64,000 nt of DNA from Lachnospiraceae bacterium (GTDB lineage: Bacteria > Bacillota > Clostridia > Lachnospirales > Lachnospiraceae): NCBI GenBank assembly GCA_910576335.1, contig CAJTIU010000006.1:177795-241794 (forward strand), in the 5' to 3' direction. Position 1 is the first letter of the stretch. Each line of letters begins with the position of its first letter. Both the position numbers and the translations under genes were made by a program. This document shows positions 52,057 to 61,811 of the stretch, piece by piece. The notes beneath the pieces were generated by a model. That model was not told the DNA's origin, made no database searches, and worked only from the letters and a program-made list of their open reading frames with translations.

Positions 52057-53692
52057 GGGAAAGGAATATATGCGCAGATACATATTAGGATTACTGGCAA
52101 TGATTATGGCGGCTGCGCTGGTTCCGTCAGGAGCGGTTATGGCTGCACAGGAGGATGCGGGGATCAGCATGCAGACTGATCAGGAATCTGGAGAAGATAA
52201 AAAAGACGAAGATAAAAAAGAGGAAGACGCAAAAGACGATAAAGACAAGGAAGAGGATAAAAAGGACGACAGCAAGGCAGATAACAAGGAGAAGACCAAG
52301 AAGGAAGAATTTGGTATAGAAGAGCATGAACTAAAGCTGTCATCCAAGAATAAAGAGGTTCCGGTTTTTAAGGAAGGGAAAAAGAGAAAATGGGTGTTTA
52401 CCCTGACGAACAATTCGGATATAGAACTTAAGGATGTAAGTGTAAAGCCGGATCTTGGCGAGACAGAGGATACCTGGCCCTTTGAGACGAACCGGCAGGA
52501 TTATGAAAAGACAGTTAAAAAGCTGAGCCCGAGACAGACTGTTGATATTACTTTTATGTTCACTCAGCGTGAGAATATGGAGACGAAGAGACAGACCCTC
52601 CAATTTGTAGTAATGATCGGCGGAAAGGAATTCAAGACGCAGAAGGTCTATGCAAAGACAACAGGGGATACGGATGTCGGGGAACCCGGGGATGACGGCG
52701 GAGATGACATCCCGGATGACGGTGGATTTACAAATGGGGATGTGTCTTCTGATGATGGAGAAGGTTCGGAATCATCCTCAGTTCCACGCGTCATTGTTAC
52801 CGGGTTTGCGACGAATCCGCCAGAGGTACAGGCAGGAAAGGATTTTACACTGATTGTACATCTGCAGAACACTTCAAAGACAACTGCGGTGAAAAATATG
52901 CTGTTTGAGATGAATGCTCCCACAGAAGGTGACGATGAACAGACAGCGTCTCCGGCATTTCTTCCGTCATCAGGTTCCAGTACAGTATATCTGGACGGAA
53001 TCGGTGCAGGCGGCAGTGCAGATATAGCCATGAAGCTGAATGCAAAGTCTGATCTGATGCAGAAGCCATATAGCATTGAACTTTCCATGCGGTATGAGGA
53101 TGCCGGCGGTACAGGTGTTGAGACATCTTCGAATCTGTCTATTCCGGTAAAGCAGAAACCCCGGTTTGAATTCAGCACCTTTGAGGTGAATCCCACGAGC
53201 ATTTCTGTTGGGGATGAGGCGAATGTGATGTTTAGCCTGTATAATCTCGGAAGAACAAAGCTGTATAATGTCAAAGCAAAATTTGCAGGCCCTCATATTG
53301 ATTCTGAAGAAGTATTTGTGGGAAATGTGGACTCTGGTGCCACAGCATCCATTGATACAATGCTGACAGGGATAGAGGTATCAGAAGGGCCGGAGACAGT
53401 GACAATGACTCTGAGCTATGAGGATGAGACGGGCAAAGTCTCTGAAAAGAAGGAAGAGCTGGAGCTTGAGGTTGCAGAGATGATGGAAGGCGATATGATG
53501 ATGGGCGATATGGGAGAAGAGATTGTTGAGTCAAAGTCAAAGCTTCCTCTGATCATCGGACTGATTGTTGTGATCGTAGTAATCGCCGCAGTTGTCATTA
53601 TAGTTAAGAGAAATAAAAAGAGAAGAATGAAGAACGAGGAGGAGGCGCTGTTAGATGAGTTGGATGGACCTTCTGAGGATGAGTGGGAGTAA
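52049..53692 (+). CDS. Exported CARDB-like protein with C-terminal membrane anchor, partner of the MacB-like ABC system
   Basis: About 547 aa. Start at 52049 (MSKGKEYMRRYILGLLAMIM; AAGGTG 7 nt upstream), a signal peptide to about residue 32 (VMAAQ), then a highly charged Lys/Asp/Glu stretch (45-85). Beta-sandwich modules of CARDB/NEW3 type follow (NNSDIELKDVSVKPDLG, ARTFTLIVHLQNTSK-like and SVGDEANVMFSLYNLG patterns). A membrane helix near 505-530 (LPLIIGLIVVIVVIAAVVII) and a basic tail inside the cell end the protein. It sits between ATPase and permease with overlaps on both sides, so it is likely the extracellular adaptor in place of a MacA-type protein. Confidence 0.83.
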   Translation: MSKGKEYMRRYILGLLAMIMAAALVPSGAVMAAQEDAGISMQTDQESGEDKKDEDKKEEDAKDDKDKEEDKKDDSKADNKEKTKKEEFGIEEHELKLSSKNKEVPVFKEGKKRKWVFTLTNNSDIELKDVSVKPDLGETEDTWPFETNRQDYEKTVKKLSPRQTVDITFMFTQRENMETKRQTLQFVVMIGGKEFKTQKVYAKTTGDTDVGEPGDDGGDDIPDDGGFTNGDVSSDDGEGSESSSVPRVIVTGFATNPPEVQAGKDFTLIVHLQNTSKTTAVKNMLFEMNAPTEGDDEQTASPAFLPSSGSSTVYLDGIGAGGSADIAMKLNAKSDLMQKPYSIELSMRYEDAGGTGVETSSNLSIPVKQKPRFEFSTFEVNPTSISVGDEANVMFSLYNLGRTKLYNVKAKFAGPHIDSEEVFVGNVDSGATASIDTMLTGIEVSEGPETVTMTLSYEDETGKVSEKKEELELEVAEMMEGDMMMGDMGEEIVESKSKLPLIIGLIVVIVVIAAVVIIVKRNKKRRMKNEEEALLDELDGPSEDEWE

Positions 53693-55079
53693 CTTAAAAA
53701 GACGAAAATTACGTACCTTTCTGACGGTTCTCGGAGTGGTCATTGGAACAACCTCGATTGTAGTCATGATTTCCCTGGGGCTCGGCATGCAGGAGTCTCT
53801 CTACCGGGAGGTAGAGCAATCCGGCGGCCTTACGAGTATTAAAGTGACAGGTGAGGAAGCCGGGGGCGGCATGTACAGCAGTGTAAGCTTTGGATCAGAT
53901 GAAGACATGGAAGCATCGGAAAAGTATATTGACGATGAGACGGTAGCGGAGTTTGGAACCCTGGAGCATGTGGTGTCCTCTTATCCGGTATATGAGACAT
54001 CCGTGATTTTCTTAAAAGGGAAATATGAGGGCTATGGCTCGATCAAGGCCATGCCGCATCAGGGACTGGCAGAGCAGAATATCCCTCTTGCAGAGGGCGG
54101 AAGGCTTCCCCAGGAGGGGGGAACCCTTGAACTCGTATTTGGAAATACGGTTATTACAGATTTTCAGGAAAAAGGGGGAGGCGGAGCCTACTGGGAGACG
54201 GGTATTCTCCCGGATATTGACCTTGCAAAGGACTCCCTGTTCCTTATTCTGGATCAGGATGGATACTATAATATGCAGTCAGGGAGCGCTGATATGGGCG
54301 GCGACATGGGTGACATGGGTGAAGGCGGCGAAGTCCAGACTGTAAAGAATGTCAAGAAGCATGTAGTGAAAGCATGCGGCGTGGTGGAAGGCGGACCCGA
54401 TGATTATAATATGCATTCCATGTACGTTTACTGTGATCTTGATGTGCTTGTAAAGCAGCTCAAAAAGGAATTCGCAGGAAGGGTGATTCCGGGACAGCCA
54501 ACAACAAATTCCGGAAAGCCGTATAAGGATTTTTATTATTCTTCCGCACAGGTTAAGGTAGATGACATTGATAATGTAAATGCCGTTTCGGATAGCATCA
54601 GGCAGCTCGGATACGGCGTGGAGACGAATATAGAGTATTTGCAGAGCATGCAGAAAGAGCTTGCCATGATCGAGGCAGTACTAGGAGGAATCGGGGCGAT
54701 TTCACTGTTTGTAGCAGCGATCGGAATTGCAAATACGATGATGATGTCCATTTATGAACGGACGAAGGAGATTGGCGTGATCAAGGTTTTGGGATGCAGC
54801 CTTAAGAATATCAAACAGATGTTTCTTATGGAGGCGGCTTCCATCGGTCTGATCGGGGGAGTTGTGGGGAATATTCTGAGCTTTATTCTTTCGGCTATTA
54901 TTAATTATCTAACTGCCGGAGGCGCCGTGATGGGATTTGAGGGAAATATTTCTTATATTCCTTTGTGGCTTGTGCTTGTTTCAATGGGATTCGCCATGCT
55001 GGTAGGCATTATGGCGGGATATTTCCCGGCGAAGAGGGCTATGAAGCTAAGCCCGCTTGCCGCGATACGAAGTGAATAG
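53655..55079 (+). CDS. MacB/FtsX-type ABC transporter permease
   Basis: 474 aa. An N-terminal helix (RTFLTVLGVVIGTTSIVVMI) is followed by a large extracellular domain (about 50-330), then three helices (LGGIGAISLFVAAIGIANTM and two more), ending YFPAKRAMKLSPLAAIRSE, the classic MacB ending. It overlaps the adaptor gene by 38 nt. Such systems transduce ATP energy to extracellular partners or export lipophilic or peptide substrates. The substrate here is unknown; the Gly/Asp/Met-rich insert DMGGDMGDMGEGG in the extracellular domain is unusual. Confidence 0.93.
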   Translation: MSWMDLLRMSGSNLKRRKLRTFLTVLGVVIGTTSIVVMISLGLGMQESLYREVEQSGGLTSIKVTGEEAGGGMYSSVSFGSDEDMEASEKYIDDETVAEFGTLEHVVSSYPVYETSVIFLKGKYEGYGSIKAMPHQGLAEQNIPLAEGGRLPQEGGTLELVFGNTVITDFQEKGGGGAYWETGILPDIDLAKDSLFLILDQDGYYNMQSGSADMGGDMGDMGEGGEVQTVKNVKKHVVKACGVVEGGPDDYNMHSMYVYCDLDVLVKQLKKEFAGRVIPGQPTTNSGKPYKDFYYSSAQVKVDDIDNVNAVSDSIRQLGYGVETNIEYLQSMQKELAMIEAVLGGIGAISLFVAAIGIANTMMMSIYERTKEIGVIKVLGCSLKNIKQMFLMEAASIGLIGGVVGNILSFILSAIINYLTAGGAVMGFEGNISYIPLWLVLVSMGFAMLVGIMAGYFPAKRAMKLSPLAAIRSE

Positions 55080-55096
55080 ACAAAGGATCAGATGAC

Positions 55097-55360
55097 CTAT
55101 TCTTCGATGATATGGATTTCCAGGTAATCGAAGTCAATGGAATCTACAAAGTTATCCTGATAAAAGCGGGCTTTGTCGTGCCGCTTGAATTCCTCAATTG
55201 TGGAATCCAGCCAGATGGGTTTGCTTAAATCAAATTCATAGCAGACTGCATCTAAGGCATGGAAGATTTTATGAGTGCGCGTATCCGTTGTATCATCGCA
55301 GATGACGGTATCGCGCACTAAATGGTTATCTTTGATTTCTTTTCCCCATAAACGAAACAT
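55097..55360 (-). CDS. Small conserved hypothetical protein, 87 aa
   Basis: MFRLWGKEIKDNHLVRDTVI begins a small soluble acidic protein with an IWLDSTIEEFKRHDKARF centre and a DYLEIHIIEE end. AAGGAGC lies 9 nt upstream. Proteins of this size and pattern are widespread in Firmicutes without known role. It is convergent with the permease gene, 17 nt from its stop. Confidence 0.75.
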   Translation of the reverse strand: MFRLWGKEIKDNHLVRDTVICDDTTDTRTHKIFHALDAVCYEFDLSKPIWLDSTIEEFKRHDKARFYQDNFVDSIDFDYLEIHIIEE

Positions 55361-55492
55361 GATGAGCAGCTCCTTTTTGTGTTGAAGAGTATATATAGTT
55401 ACTATTAAAATGCATTATACAGAAAAAGTAATGGTTCGTCAATTGGAGTTATGAGTCAGCCAGGCTCCCTGGCAGTAATATGGAGGGTATGA

Positions 55493-57940
55493 ATGATACG
55501 AAAATGGACAAGAAAGGGGAATGGGGGAAGTTGTTCAGCCACAGAATGCGGACCGGACGGCATCCGGGAGAGCAGCCGTGTGGAGAATGTGAAGAGGTGT
55601 ATGCCAGATCCGGAGACGGGGCTTTCAGAAGAGGAGATTCGGGAGCGCATCGAGGCCGGATGGACGAATGAAGCAGTGGAGCCGCCTTCACGGACAACGA
55701 AAGAGATTATATATGAGAATGTATTTACTTATTTTAACTTGATCTTTGTGGTGCTGGCATTGCTTTTATGTCTGGTGGGGTCATTTAGGAACCTTACATT
55801 TTTGCCAGTGATTGTGATTAACACATTGATCGGTATTATTCAGGAAATCAGATCGAAGAAAGTTCTTGATGAACTGAATATGCTGAACGTCCTGTCTGCC
55901 GTGGCAGTCCGCAGCGGGGAGCTTGTCCAGGTATCAACAGAAAGCCTGGTTATTGATGATATTGTCATTTTTAAAGCAGGGAATCAGATCAGCGCGGATG
56001 CAGTTGTAGTAGATGGCGAGGTGAAGGTTAACGAGTCGCTGCTTACAGGGGAGCCAGATGAGATCACGAAAGGGAAAGATGCACAACTGATGTCTGGAAG
56101 TTTTGTTGTATCAGGGGAATGCCGTGCGAGACTTACGGAGGTAGGCAGGGATTCCTACATTTCCAAACTGACCCTGGAGGCAAAGGCCATGCAGAAGGGG
56201 GAGCAGTCGGAGATGATACGGTCTCTTGACAGGCTGGTAAAGATTGTGGGAATTGTACTGATTCCGATAGGAATTCTGCTGTTTGTCCAGGGATATTTTT
56301 TCAACCATGAGGGATTTAGAAACAGTGTTACCTCTATGGTCGCGGCAGTGATCGGGATGATTCCAGAGGGGCTGTATCTGCTTGCCAGTGTAGCTCTGGC
56401 GGTAAGCGCCATGCGCCTCGCCAGGCAGAAAGTGCTGCTTCATGACATGAAGAGCATTGAGACACTTGCACGCGTCGATGTCCTGTGTGTGGATAAGACC
56501 GGAACCATTACCGAAAATGTAATGTGTGTTAAGGAGATGATACCGACTGGCCTCTATAATAAAGGAGAAGGTGTATCCCTTGAGGAGCTTTTAGGAGATT
56601 TTGTGGCAGCACAGAGTGCGGATAATAGTACAATGGAGGCTATGAAATCCTATTTTACAAAAAATACGAAGACAAAGGCAGATCAGGTAATTCCATTTAC
56701 CTCTGCATCGAAATACAGCGGCGCTTTATTTGGAGAGAAAGCATATGTGCTTGGGGCACCAGAATTTGTGCTTAGGGATGACTACGACAGAGAAGAAGGC
56801 TTTGGCGGAGAAATTCGGAAATACGCATCAAGAGGATACCGTGTCCTTGTATTTGGAATCTATGACGGTGTGCCGGATGGAAAGAGACTGAAAGAAAAGG
56901 TGACGCCCCTTGCATTTCTGCTTCTTGCAAACCATGTAAGGAAAGAAGCTCCCGGGACTTTCGCATATTTTGCGGAGCAGGGCGTAGAGATCAAAGTAAT
57001 ATCCGGGGACAGCCCGATTACTGTGTCCGAGGTTGCCAGAGAGGCCGGGATACAGAACGCAGAGGAATATATAGATGCCTCTACTCTAAGAACAGAGGAG
57101 GATGTGGAGAAGGCGATCGCCAGTCATACTGTTTTTGGACGCGTCACGCCTGCACAGAAGCGGCAATTTGTCCAGGCGCTTAAAAAGCAGGGAAGAACCG
57201 TAGCCATGACAGGAGACGGAGTAAACGATGTGCTGGCACTTAAGGATGCGGACTGCAGTATAGCAATGGCATCAGGAAGCGACGCCGCAGTGCAGGCTTC
57301 CCAGGTCGTGTTGCTAGAATCCAATTTTGCATGCATGCCCTCTGTTGTACTGGAAGGGCGCAGAGTAGTCAACAACATTCAGCGTTCCGCCAGTCTGTTT
57401 CTGGTAAAGAACATATTTTCCCTTCTGCTGTCGCTGTTTGCAGTTGTATTTATGATTACTTATCCGCTGGAGCCGTCCCAGATATCACTGATCAGCATGT
57501 TTACAATTGGTATTCCTGCATTCTTCCTTGCACTGCAGCCAAACAAAGAGATGATACAGGGACATTTCTTAAGCAATGTGTTTTTGAAAGCACTTCCCGC
57601 GGGTCTTACAGATGTAATCGCAGTAGGGGCGCTGGTCGTATTCGGACAAACCTTCGAGGTTGATCCTGTGGATATCTCCACCGCATCAACAATGCTGCTT
57701 GCAATCGTAGGCTTCATGATCCTTTACCGAATCTGTAAGCCGTTCAGTAAAGCCCGGATTGCAGTGTGGACCGGATGCATGATCGGCCTGTTGGGCTGCA
57801 GCATATTCCTGCCGGGACTATTTGCAATTACAGGCATGTCAACAAAATGCGTTATGCTCTTTGTTGTTTTCTCCATCGCAACAGAGCCAGTACTCCGATA
57901 TCTGACACGACTGATTGAGCTGGGGACCAGATATTTATAG
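55493..57940 (+). CDS. P-type cation-transporting ATPase (CtpE-like)
   Basis: About 815 aa from the ATG at 55493 (GGAGGG upstream). GTG or ATG codons up to 36 residues later are also possible starts, because the family-like part begins MPDPETGLSEEEIRERIEAG. TGEP of the actuator domain is in NESLLTGEPDEITKG. The phosphorylation motif is CVDKTGTITEN, followed by TGDGVNDVLALKDADCSIAM. Membrane motif IPEGLYLL takes the place of the usual calcium-pump PEGLP. It most resembles CtpE-type Ca2+ pumps, but ion choice is not certain. It stands alone. Confidence 0.9.
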   Translation: MIRKWTRKGNGGSCSATECGPDGIRESSRVENVKRCMPDPETGLSEEEIRERIEAGWTNEAVEPPSRTTKEIIYENVFTYFNLIFVVLALLLCLVGSFRNLTFLPVIVINTLIGIIQEIRSKKVLDELNMLNVLSAVAVRSGELVQVSTESLVIDDIVIFKAGNQISADAVVVDGEVKVNESLLTGEPDEITKGKDAQLMSGSFVVSGECRARLTEVGRDSYISKLTLEAKAMQKGEQSEMIRSLDRLVKIVGIVLIPIGILLFVQGYFFNHEGFRNSVTSMVAAVIGMIPEGLYLLASVALAVSAMRLARQKVLLHDMKSIETLARVDVLCVDKTGTITENVMCVKEMIPTGLYNKGEGVSLEELLGDFVAAQSADNSTMEAMKSYFTKNTKTKADQVIPFTSASKYSGALFGEKAYVLGAPEFVLRDDYDREEGFGGEIRKYASRGYRVLVFGIYDGVPDGKRLKEKVTPLAFLLLANHVRKEAPGTFAYFAEQGVEIKVISGDSPITVSEVAREAGIQNAEEYIDASTLRTEEDVEKAIASHTVFGRVTPAQKRQFVQALKKQGRTVAMTGDGVNDVLALKDADCSIAMASGSDAAVQASQVVLLESNFACMPSVVLEGRRVVNNIQRSASLFLVKNIFSLLLSLFAVVFMITYPLEPSQISLISMFTIGIPAFFLALQPNKEMIQGHFLSNVFLKALPAGLTDVIAVGALVVFGQTFEVDPVDISTASTMLLAIVGFMILYRICKPFSKARIAVWTGCMIGLLGCSIFLPGLFAITGMSTKCVMLFVVFSIATEPVLRYLTRLIELGTRYL

Positions 57941-58038
57941 TAACGTTAAAAAATACCCCGTCCCCAACTTGCTTGAAAGTGGGTTGGTTATATGTTATTA
58001 TAGGTGCGGATATGCAGCTTGAAAAGGGGGTATTATTT

Positions 58039-58587
58039 ATGGCATTAGAGATTGGAGTTGACCTTGCGGACGTAGGGGATGTTCCGGAGATTGCCAGGAT
58101 TATGGACGAGGCTTACCGGCAGATGGAGTGTAAGGACTGGTTTTGTACAGATGATGCCCCGTTTTTGGAAAGGCATGTGCGGGACGAGGGTTTTATACTG
58201 AAGGCGGCAGCAGAAGATGTGATTGCCGGTTTTCTGGTTGTACGATATCCAGGCAGTGCTCCGGATAATCTGGGAAGATACCTGGGACTGTCTGATGATG
58301 ATCTGGGGCTGACTGCACATATGGAATCGGCGGCGGTACAGAGCAGTTACCGGGGGCATGGTATTCAGAAGAGACTGATGGAAGAGGCTGAGAGTCTTTT
58401 GAGAAGGCAGGGCTACCGTTATCTTATGGGAACTGCACATCCGGATAATATATATAGTGTAAATAATTTCCTGAGGCTTGGTTATGAGGTGGCAGGGGAG
58501 GATATGAAGTATGGAGGATTGCCAAGATATATATTTTGCCGCAGAATATCGTTTGTTACTATTCATGGCTCCGGAGGCCGCTCATAG
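58039..58587 (+). CDS. GNAT family N-acetyltransferase
   Basis: 182 aa. The start at 58039 (MALEIGVDLADVGDVPEIAR) has AAGGGGG about 9 nt upstream. The acetyl-CoA loop is SSYRGHGIQKRLMEEAESLL, preceded by AHMESAAVQ and followed by HPDNIYSVNNFLRLGY, the standard order of GNAT motifs. Substrate unknown. The last 12 codons (FVTIHGSGGRS) are read from the palindromic repeat at 58555-58700, which also supplies the stop codon, so the C-terminus was remodelled by the insertion. Confidence 0.88.
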   Translation: MALEIGVDLADVGDVPEIARIMDEAYRQMECKDWFCTDDAPFLERHVRDEGFILKAAAEDVIAGFLVVRYPGSAPDNLGRYLGLSDDDLGLTAHMESAAVQSSYRGHGIQKRLMEEAESLLRRQGYRYLMGTAHPDNIYSVNNFLRLGYEVAGEDMKYGGLPRYIFCRRISFVTIHGSGGRS

Positions 58588-58700
58588 AAACGATTCGGGG
58601 CGGCATTCCAAGTTTTGCTAAGCAAAAACCACCCCTCACCCCTGCATCATGTTCTCACGGAATGCGCAGTCCAGCGCATTCCTGAGCCGTGAATAGTAAC
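58555..58700. repeat. 146-bp interspersed repeat with inverted ends (long form)
   Basis: GTTACTATTCATGGCTCCGG at the left and CCTGAGCCGTGAATAGTAAC at the right form inverted ends. Inside are TTTTGCTAAGCAAAA, CACCCCTCACCCCTG and a GGAATGCG...CGCATTCC hairpin. It is the most complete member; the inverted copy is at 62443-62586. Confidence 0.82.
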
Positions 58701-58784
58701 TATTGTTTCGGCCGTGAGTATAACTGAGCCAGGCAGTTTAGGAGTTGGCAGATTAAGGCACAGGATTGATAAGGAGAAATATTT

Positions 58785-60233
58785 ATGGCAGCACGAAAAG
58801 GAAGAAGACATAGAAGAAAAAAGAGACAAAAGAAAAACACAGGATTGATACTTGGGATTGTCGGAGGGACTACCGGAGTTTTACTTGCGGGATACATAGG
58901 GGCAGGAGTTTATTTTTCCTCTCATTTTCTGCCCAATACGGAGATTAATGGGCACGACTGTTCCGGAAAGCCTGTTTCAGAGGTGGAAGAGATTTTTAAG
59001 AAGGAAATGGAGGGTTATGTCCTGACTGTTACAGATAAGGATGGACAGAAGGAAGAGATCACAAGCGAGGATATTGCCCTTGAATATAAGGAAAGCAAGG
59101 CGCTTAAGGAGGCCTTGAAGAAGCAGAATGGATTTGCATGGCCTGTATCATTTTTCACTAAGGATTCGGAGAATGCGACTATTGAATTGTCATATGATGA
59201 GGCGAAGCTTGACGGGAAGCTTCAGGGGCTTAAGGCAGCCACGGCAAAGCAGGTAAAGCCTAAGTCTGCAAAGCCGGAATTTGACGGAAGCCAGTTTGTC
59301 GTGAAACCTGAGGAAACGGGTACTGCGATTGATATGGATGTGCTGAAGAAAAAGGCATCAGAGGCAGTTACTGAGCTTAAGTCCGGGCTGAATCTTAAGT
59401 CGGAGAAATGTTATAAGGAGCCGAAATACACTTCCAAGTCTCCAGAGGTTGCAGAGGCATGTGAGAAGATGAACCAGTACTGCCAGGCAAACATTACTTA
59501 TTCTATGGATGAGCCTGTAGTGATTGACGGAACCGTAATTTCAGGATGGCTGTCTGTGGACAAGAATATGAAGGTGAAATTTAAGAAAAGTAAGGTAAAG
59601 GAATGGCTGGAACAGTTTGGAGATAAATATGACACCATGGGAGCCCAGAGGACCTTTACGACACCGGATGGAAGGAGTGCAACCGTAGAGGGAGGAGACT
59701 ACGGCTGGTCTATAGATGAGGATACAGAGTATAAGGCAATCGTAGATGCAGTGAAAAATGGAGAGACCATCACAAAAGAGCCTGCATACTACGCAGGCGG
59801 TACGGCTGCAGTCCATGGTTCACCCGACTGGGGAGATACTTATGCGGAGGTGGATCTTACTACGCAGCATATGTGGTATGTCATGAATGGAAAGGTGGCG
59901 CTTGAATGTGATGTGGTGACTGGAGAACCTGTCCCGGAAAAGATTACGCCCACAGGTGTTTACGTGTTTAAGGAAAAAGAGCATGACAGCGTTCTTGTAG
60001 GGGATATTATTCCATCCACTGGAAAGCCGGAGTATCGGACAAAGGTGCGTAACTGGATGCGTATTACCTGGAGCGGAATCGGATTTCACGATGCGGACTG
60101 GCAGACGGCTTTCGGTGGTGAACGATATAAAAATGGAAATGGTTCACACGGATGCATCAATATGCCAGTTGATAAGTCCGGGGTGTTATTCGACATGATT
60201 GAGCCGGGGGTTCCGGTTATTATTCATAACTAG
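58785..60233 (+). CDS. L,D-transpeptidase (YkuD) with peptidoglycan-binding-like domains
   Basis: 482 aa. A very basic cytoplasmic start (RKGRRHRRKKRQKK), one membrane anchor (LGIVGGTTGVLLAGYIGAGV), two PG_binding_4-like modules (55-330), then the YkuD catalytic domain. Its active site is NGSHGCINM, with catalytic Cys near residue 460 and the His in the GIGFHDA segment upstream. It forms 3-3 cross-links or edits stem peptides at the wall outside the membrane. It shares a CTAG with the convergent NYN gene, each strand reading its own stop codon there. Confidence 0.93.
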   Translation: MAARKGRRHRRKKRQKKNTGLILGIVGGTTGVLLAGYIGAGVYFSSHFLPNTEINGHDCSGKPVSEVEEIFKKEMEGYVLTVTDKDGQKEEITSEDIALEYKESKALKEALKKQNGFAWPVSFFTKDSENATIELSYDEAKLDGKLQGLKAATAKQVKPKSAKPEFDGSQFVVKPEETGTAIDMDVLKKKASEAVTELKSGLNLKSEKCYKEPKYTSKSPEVAEACEKMNQYCQANITYSMDEPVVIDGTVISGWLSVDKNMKVKFKKSKVKEWLEQFGDKYDTMGAQRTFTTPDGRSATVEGGDYGWSIDEDTEYKAIVDAVKNGETITKEPAYYAGGTAAVHGSPDWGDTYAEVDLTTQHMWYVMNGKVALECDVVTGEPVPEKITPTGVYVFKEKEHDSVLVGDIIPSTGKPEYRTKVRNWMRITWSGIGFHDADWQTAFGGERYKNGNGSHGCINMPVDKSGVLFDMIEPGVPVIIHN

Positions 60234-61015
60234 GCGGTATCCGGATCCCAAAGCCCATCCTCATGCAGCCGGTCCCAGTCGGCGCAGATGATTTTGATCT
60301 TACGGTTGAACGCCACGGGAACCTCCCGCTGATAGGCGTACCCTTTATCCACCATTTCCTGAAGAGCGGCATGGATTGCCTCCTGAGATACATGGTTATG
60401 TTCTGCCACGGCTTCCACAGTTTTCAGGAAAGTGGGATTGATATTTTTATCCGAGACATAGTCAAAATTCTGAATAATCATTTCGTAATATCTGCGAGTC
60501 AGATCATTAGGATAGGGGTACTCAATACTCCTTGAAGCAGATGCCTTCAGCTGACTGCTGAAGGCGCCGCGTACCCCGTAGATTACAACTTCTTTTTTCT
60601 GCTGCTGCGTGATGAATTTTGTGACTGGCTGAAAATGTCCGTCTCCGGTAAATAGGATGTAGGAGTCAGGACCGTTTTGCTGAAAAGCAGTCTGATACAG
60701 GTAGTCCACCATGATGAAATCCGTCATATCTTTTTTTGAACCGGAGTGCCAGGTCTCAATAATGGTGTTGGTGGTTTCACGTATTTTATTCAGCTCTTGA
60801 TTGATCGGAGAATGTGTAAAGTCACCAAATACCATAATATCCAGAAGCTGATAGGTTTCCTCAAGCTCCTTGCGCCAGGAAGACAGATTTGGCCGGATCC
60901 CATACAGATTTTGATAGGAATAATACCAGTGTTCATAATCTACGAATGCAATTGCCCGGATTGCCCGCTTTGGGGCATTAGAGTATCTATGTAAAAAAGT
61001 CTGAATCAGTTTCAA
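60230..61015 (-). CDS. NYN-domain protein (PIN-like nuclease fold)
   Basis: 261 aa. The NYN/DUF88 signature is IAFVDYEHWYYS near residue 22-33, then KKDMTDFIMVDYLYQ with the acidic pair, and YILFTGDGHFQPVTKFI with the third acidic site; all metal ligands expected for RNase activity are present. The C-terminal 70 residues look like a winged helix (VSQEAIHAALQEMVDKGYAY). It is probably a cytoplasmic RNA-processing enzyme, as inferred for the family. Its stop overlaps the convergent L,D-transpeptidase gene. Confidence 0.85.
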   Translation of the reverse strand: MKLIQTFLHRYSNAPKRAIRAIAFVDYEHWYYSYQNLYGIRPNLSSWRKELEETYQLLDIMVFGDFTHSPINQELNKIRETTNTIIETWHSGSKKDMTDFIMVDYLYQTAFQQNGPDSYILFTGDGHFQPVTKFITQQQKKEVVIYGVRGAFSSQLKASASRSIEYPYPNDLTRRYYEMIIQNFDYVSDKNINPTFLKTVEAVAEHNHVSQEAIHAALQEMVDKGYAYQREVPVAFNRKIKIICADWDRLHEDGLWDPDTA

Positions 61016-61177
61016 AGAAGTTCCCCCTGTTTTTTAGTATGGTGTTATTATAACAGAGAAAAAAGCTCGTGTAAATGATGTACTGGATTTTATTTCCTTA
61101 GCTGTTTAAGCATGATTCTGTGGCTTTGGACCACAGCCATACAGATGTAATATTTTTATAAAATTATGCTCAGGGTT

Positions 61178-61705
61178 TCATGGCATTAGCCCGGCAAGTA
61201 TGACGCTTGCAGCGAGTCCGGCAAGGGTGGAGATCAGTGCCCCGGTAAGTGTATACCGTGTTTTTGATACTTTTGCGGTCATGAAGTATACACTCATGGT
61301 ATAGAATATGGTTTCGGTACATGCCATACTGATAGACGCAGTGAGGCCGAGAGAGGAATCGGTTCCGTATTCCTTATAAGTGTCAAGAAGAAGCCCGGTG
61401 GCGGCAGAGGACGAAAACATCTTTACAATGGTCAGGGGAACCAGTTCACCGGGAAAGCCAACGTATTTTGTAAAGCGCCCGATGAGTTCTGCGAGAAGAT
61501 CAAGAAAACCAGAGGCCCTCAGGACTCCGACAGCCACCATGAGCCCGACCAGAGTGGGCATAATGCGGATAACCGTAAAGAAGCCGCTCTTTGCGCCCTT
61601 TATAAAAGTATCATACACGTCTATTTTCATTAGGCATCCGTAGCAAACAATTCCAAAAATAACCATTGGAATAATCATGTCTGTAACATATAAAAAGAAT
61701 TTCAT
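61178..61705 (-). CDS. spmB: Spore maturation protein B
   Basis: A 175-aa membrane protein with the nucleoside-recognition (Gate) fold, required for proper spore core dehydration. Conserved MPTLVGLMVAVGVLRASGFL, the PLTIVKMFSSSAATGLL region and SISMACTETIFYTMSVYF match SpmB. GGAGAATAA precedes the ATG. It is divergent from spmA, 106 nt apart, whereas the two usually form one operon in the order spmA-spmB. Confidence 0.92.
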   Translation of the reverse strand: MKFFLYVTDMIIPMVIFGIVCYGCLMKIDVYDTFIKGAKSGFFTVIRIMPTLVGLMVAVGVLRASGFLDLLAELIGRFTKYVGFPGELVPLTIVKMFSSSAATGLLLDTYKEYGTDSSLGLTASISMACTETIFYTMSVYFMTAKVSKTRYTLTGALISTLAGLAASVILAGLMP

Positions 61706-61750
61706 ATTTATTCTCCATCAATTAACTTTTTCTATATATATGTGTCGGGC

Positions 61751-61779
61751 GCATACTTCATGCAGAACATTCATATGCT
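61751..61779 (+). promoter_or_regulatory. Possible sigma-E-type promoter for spmA
   Basis: GCATACT, 14 nt, CATATGCT fits loosely the mother-cell sigma-E pattern (GnATA-T and CATA-nnT). In Bacillus subtilis the spmA-spmB genes are sigma-E controlled. The match is by eye only. Confidence 0.35.
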
Positions 61780-61811
61780 TTATTTAAGAAGATGTATCGA
61801 GTGACTTTTTT

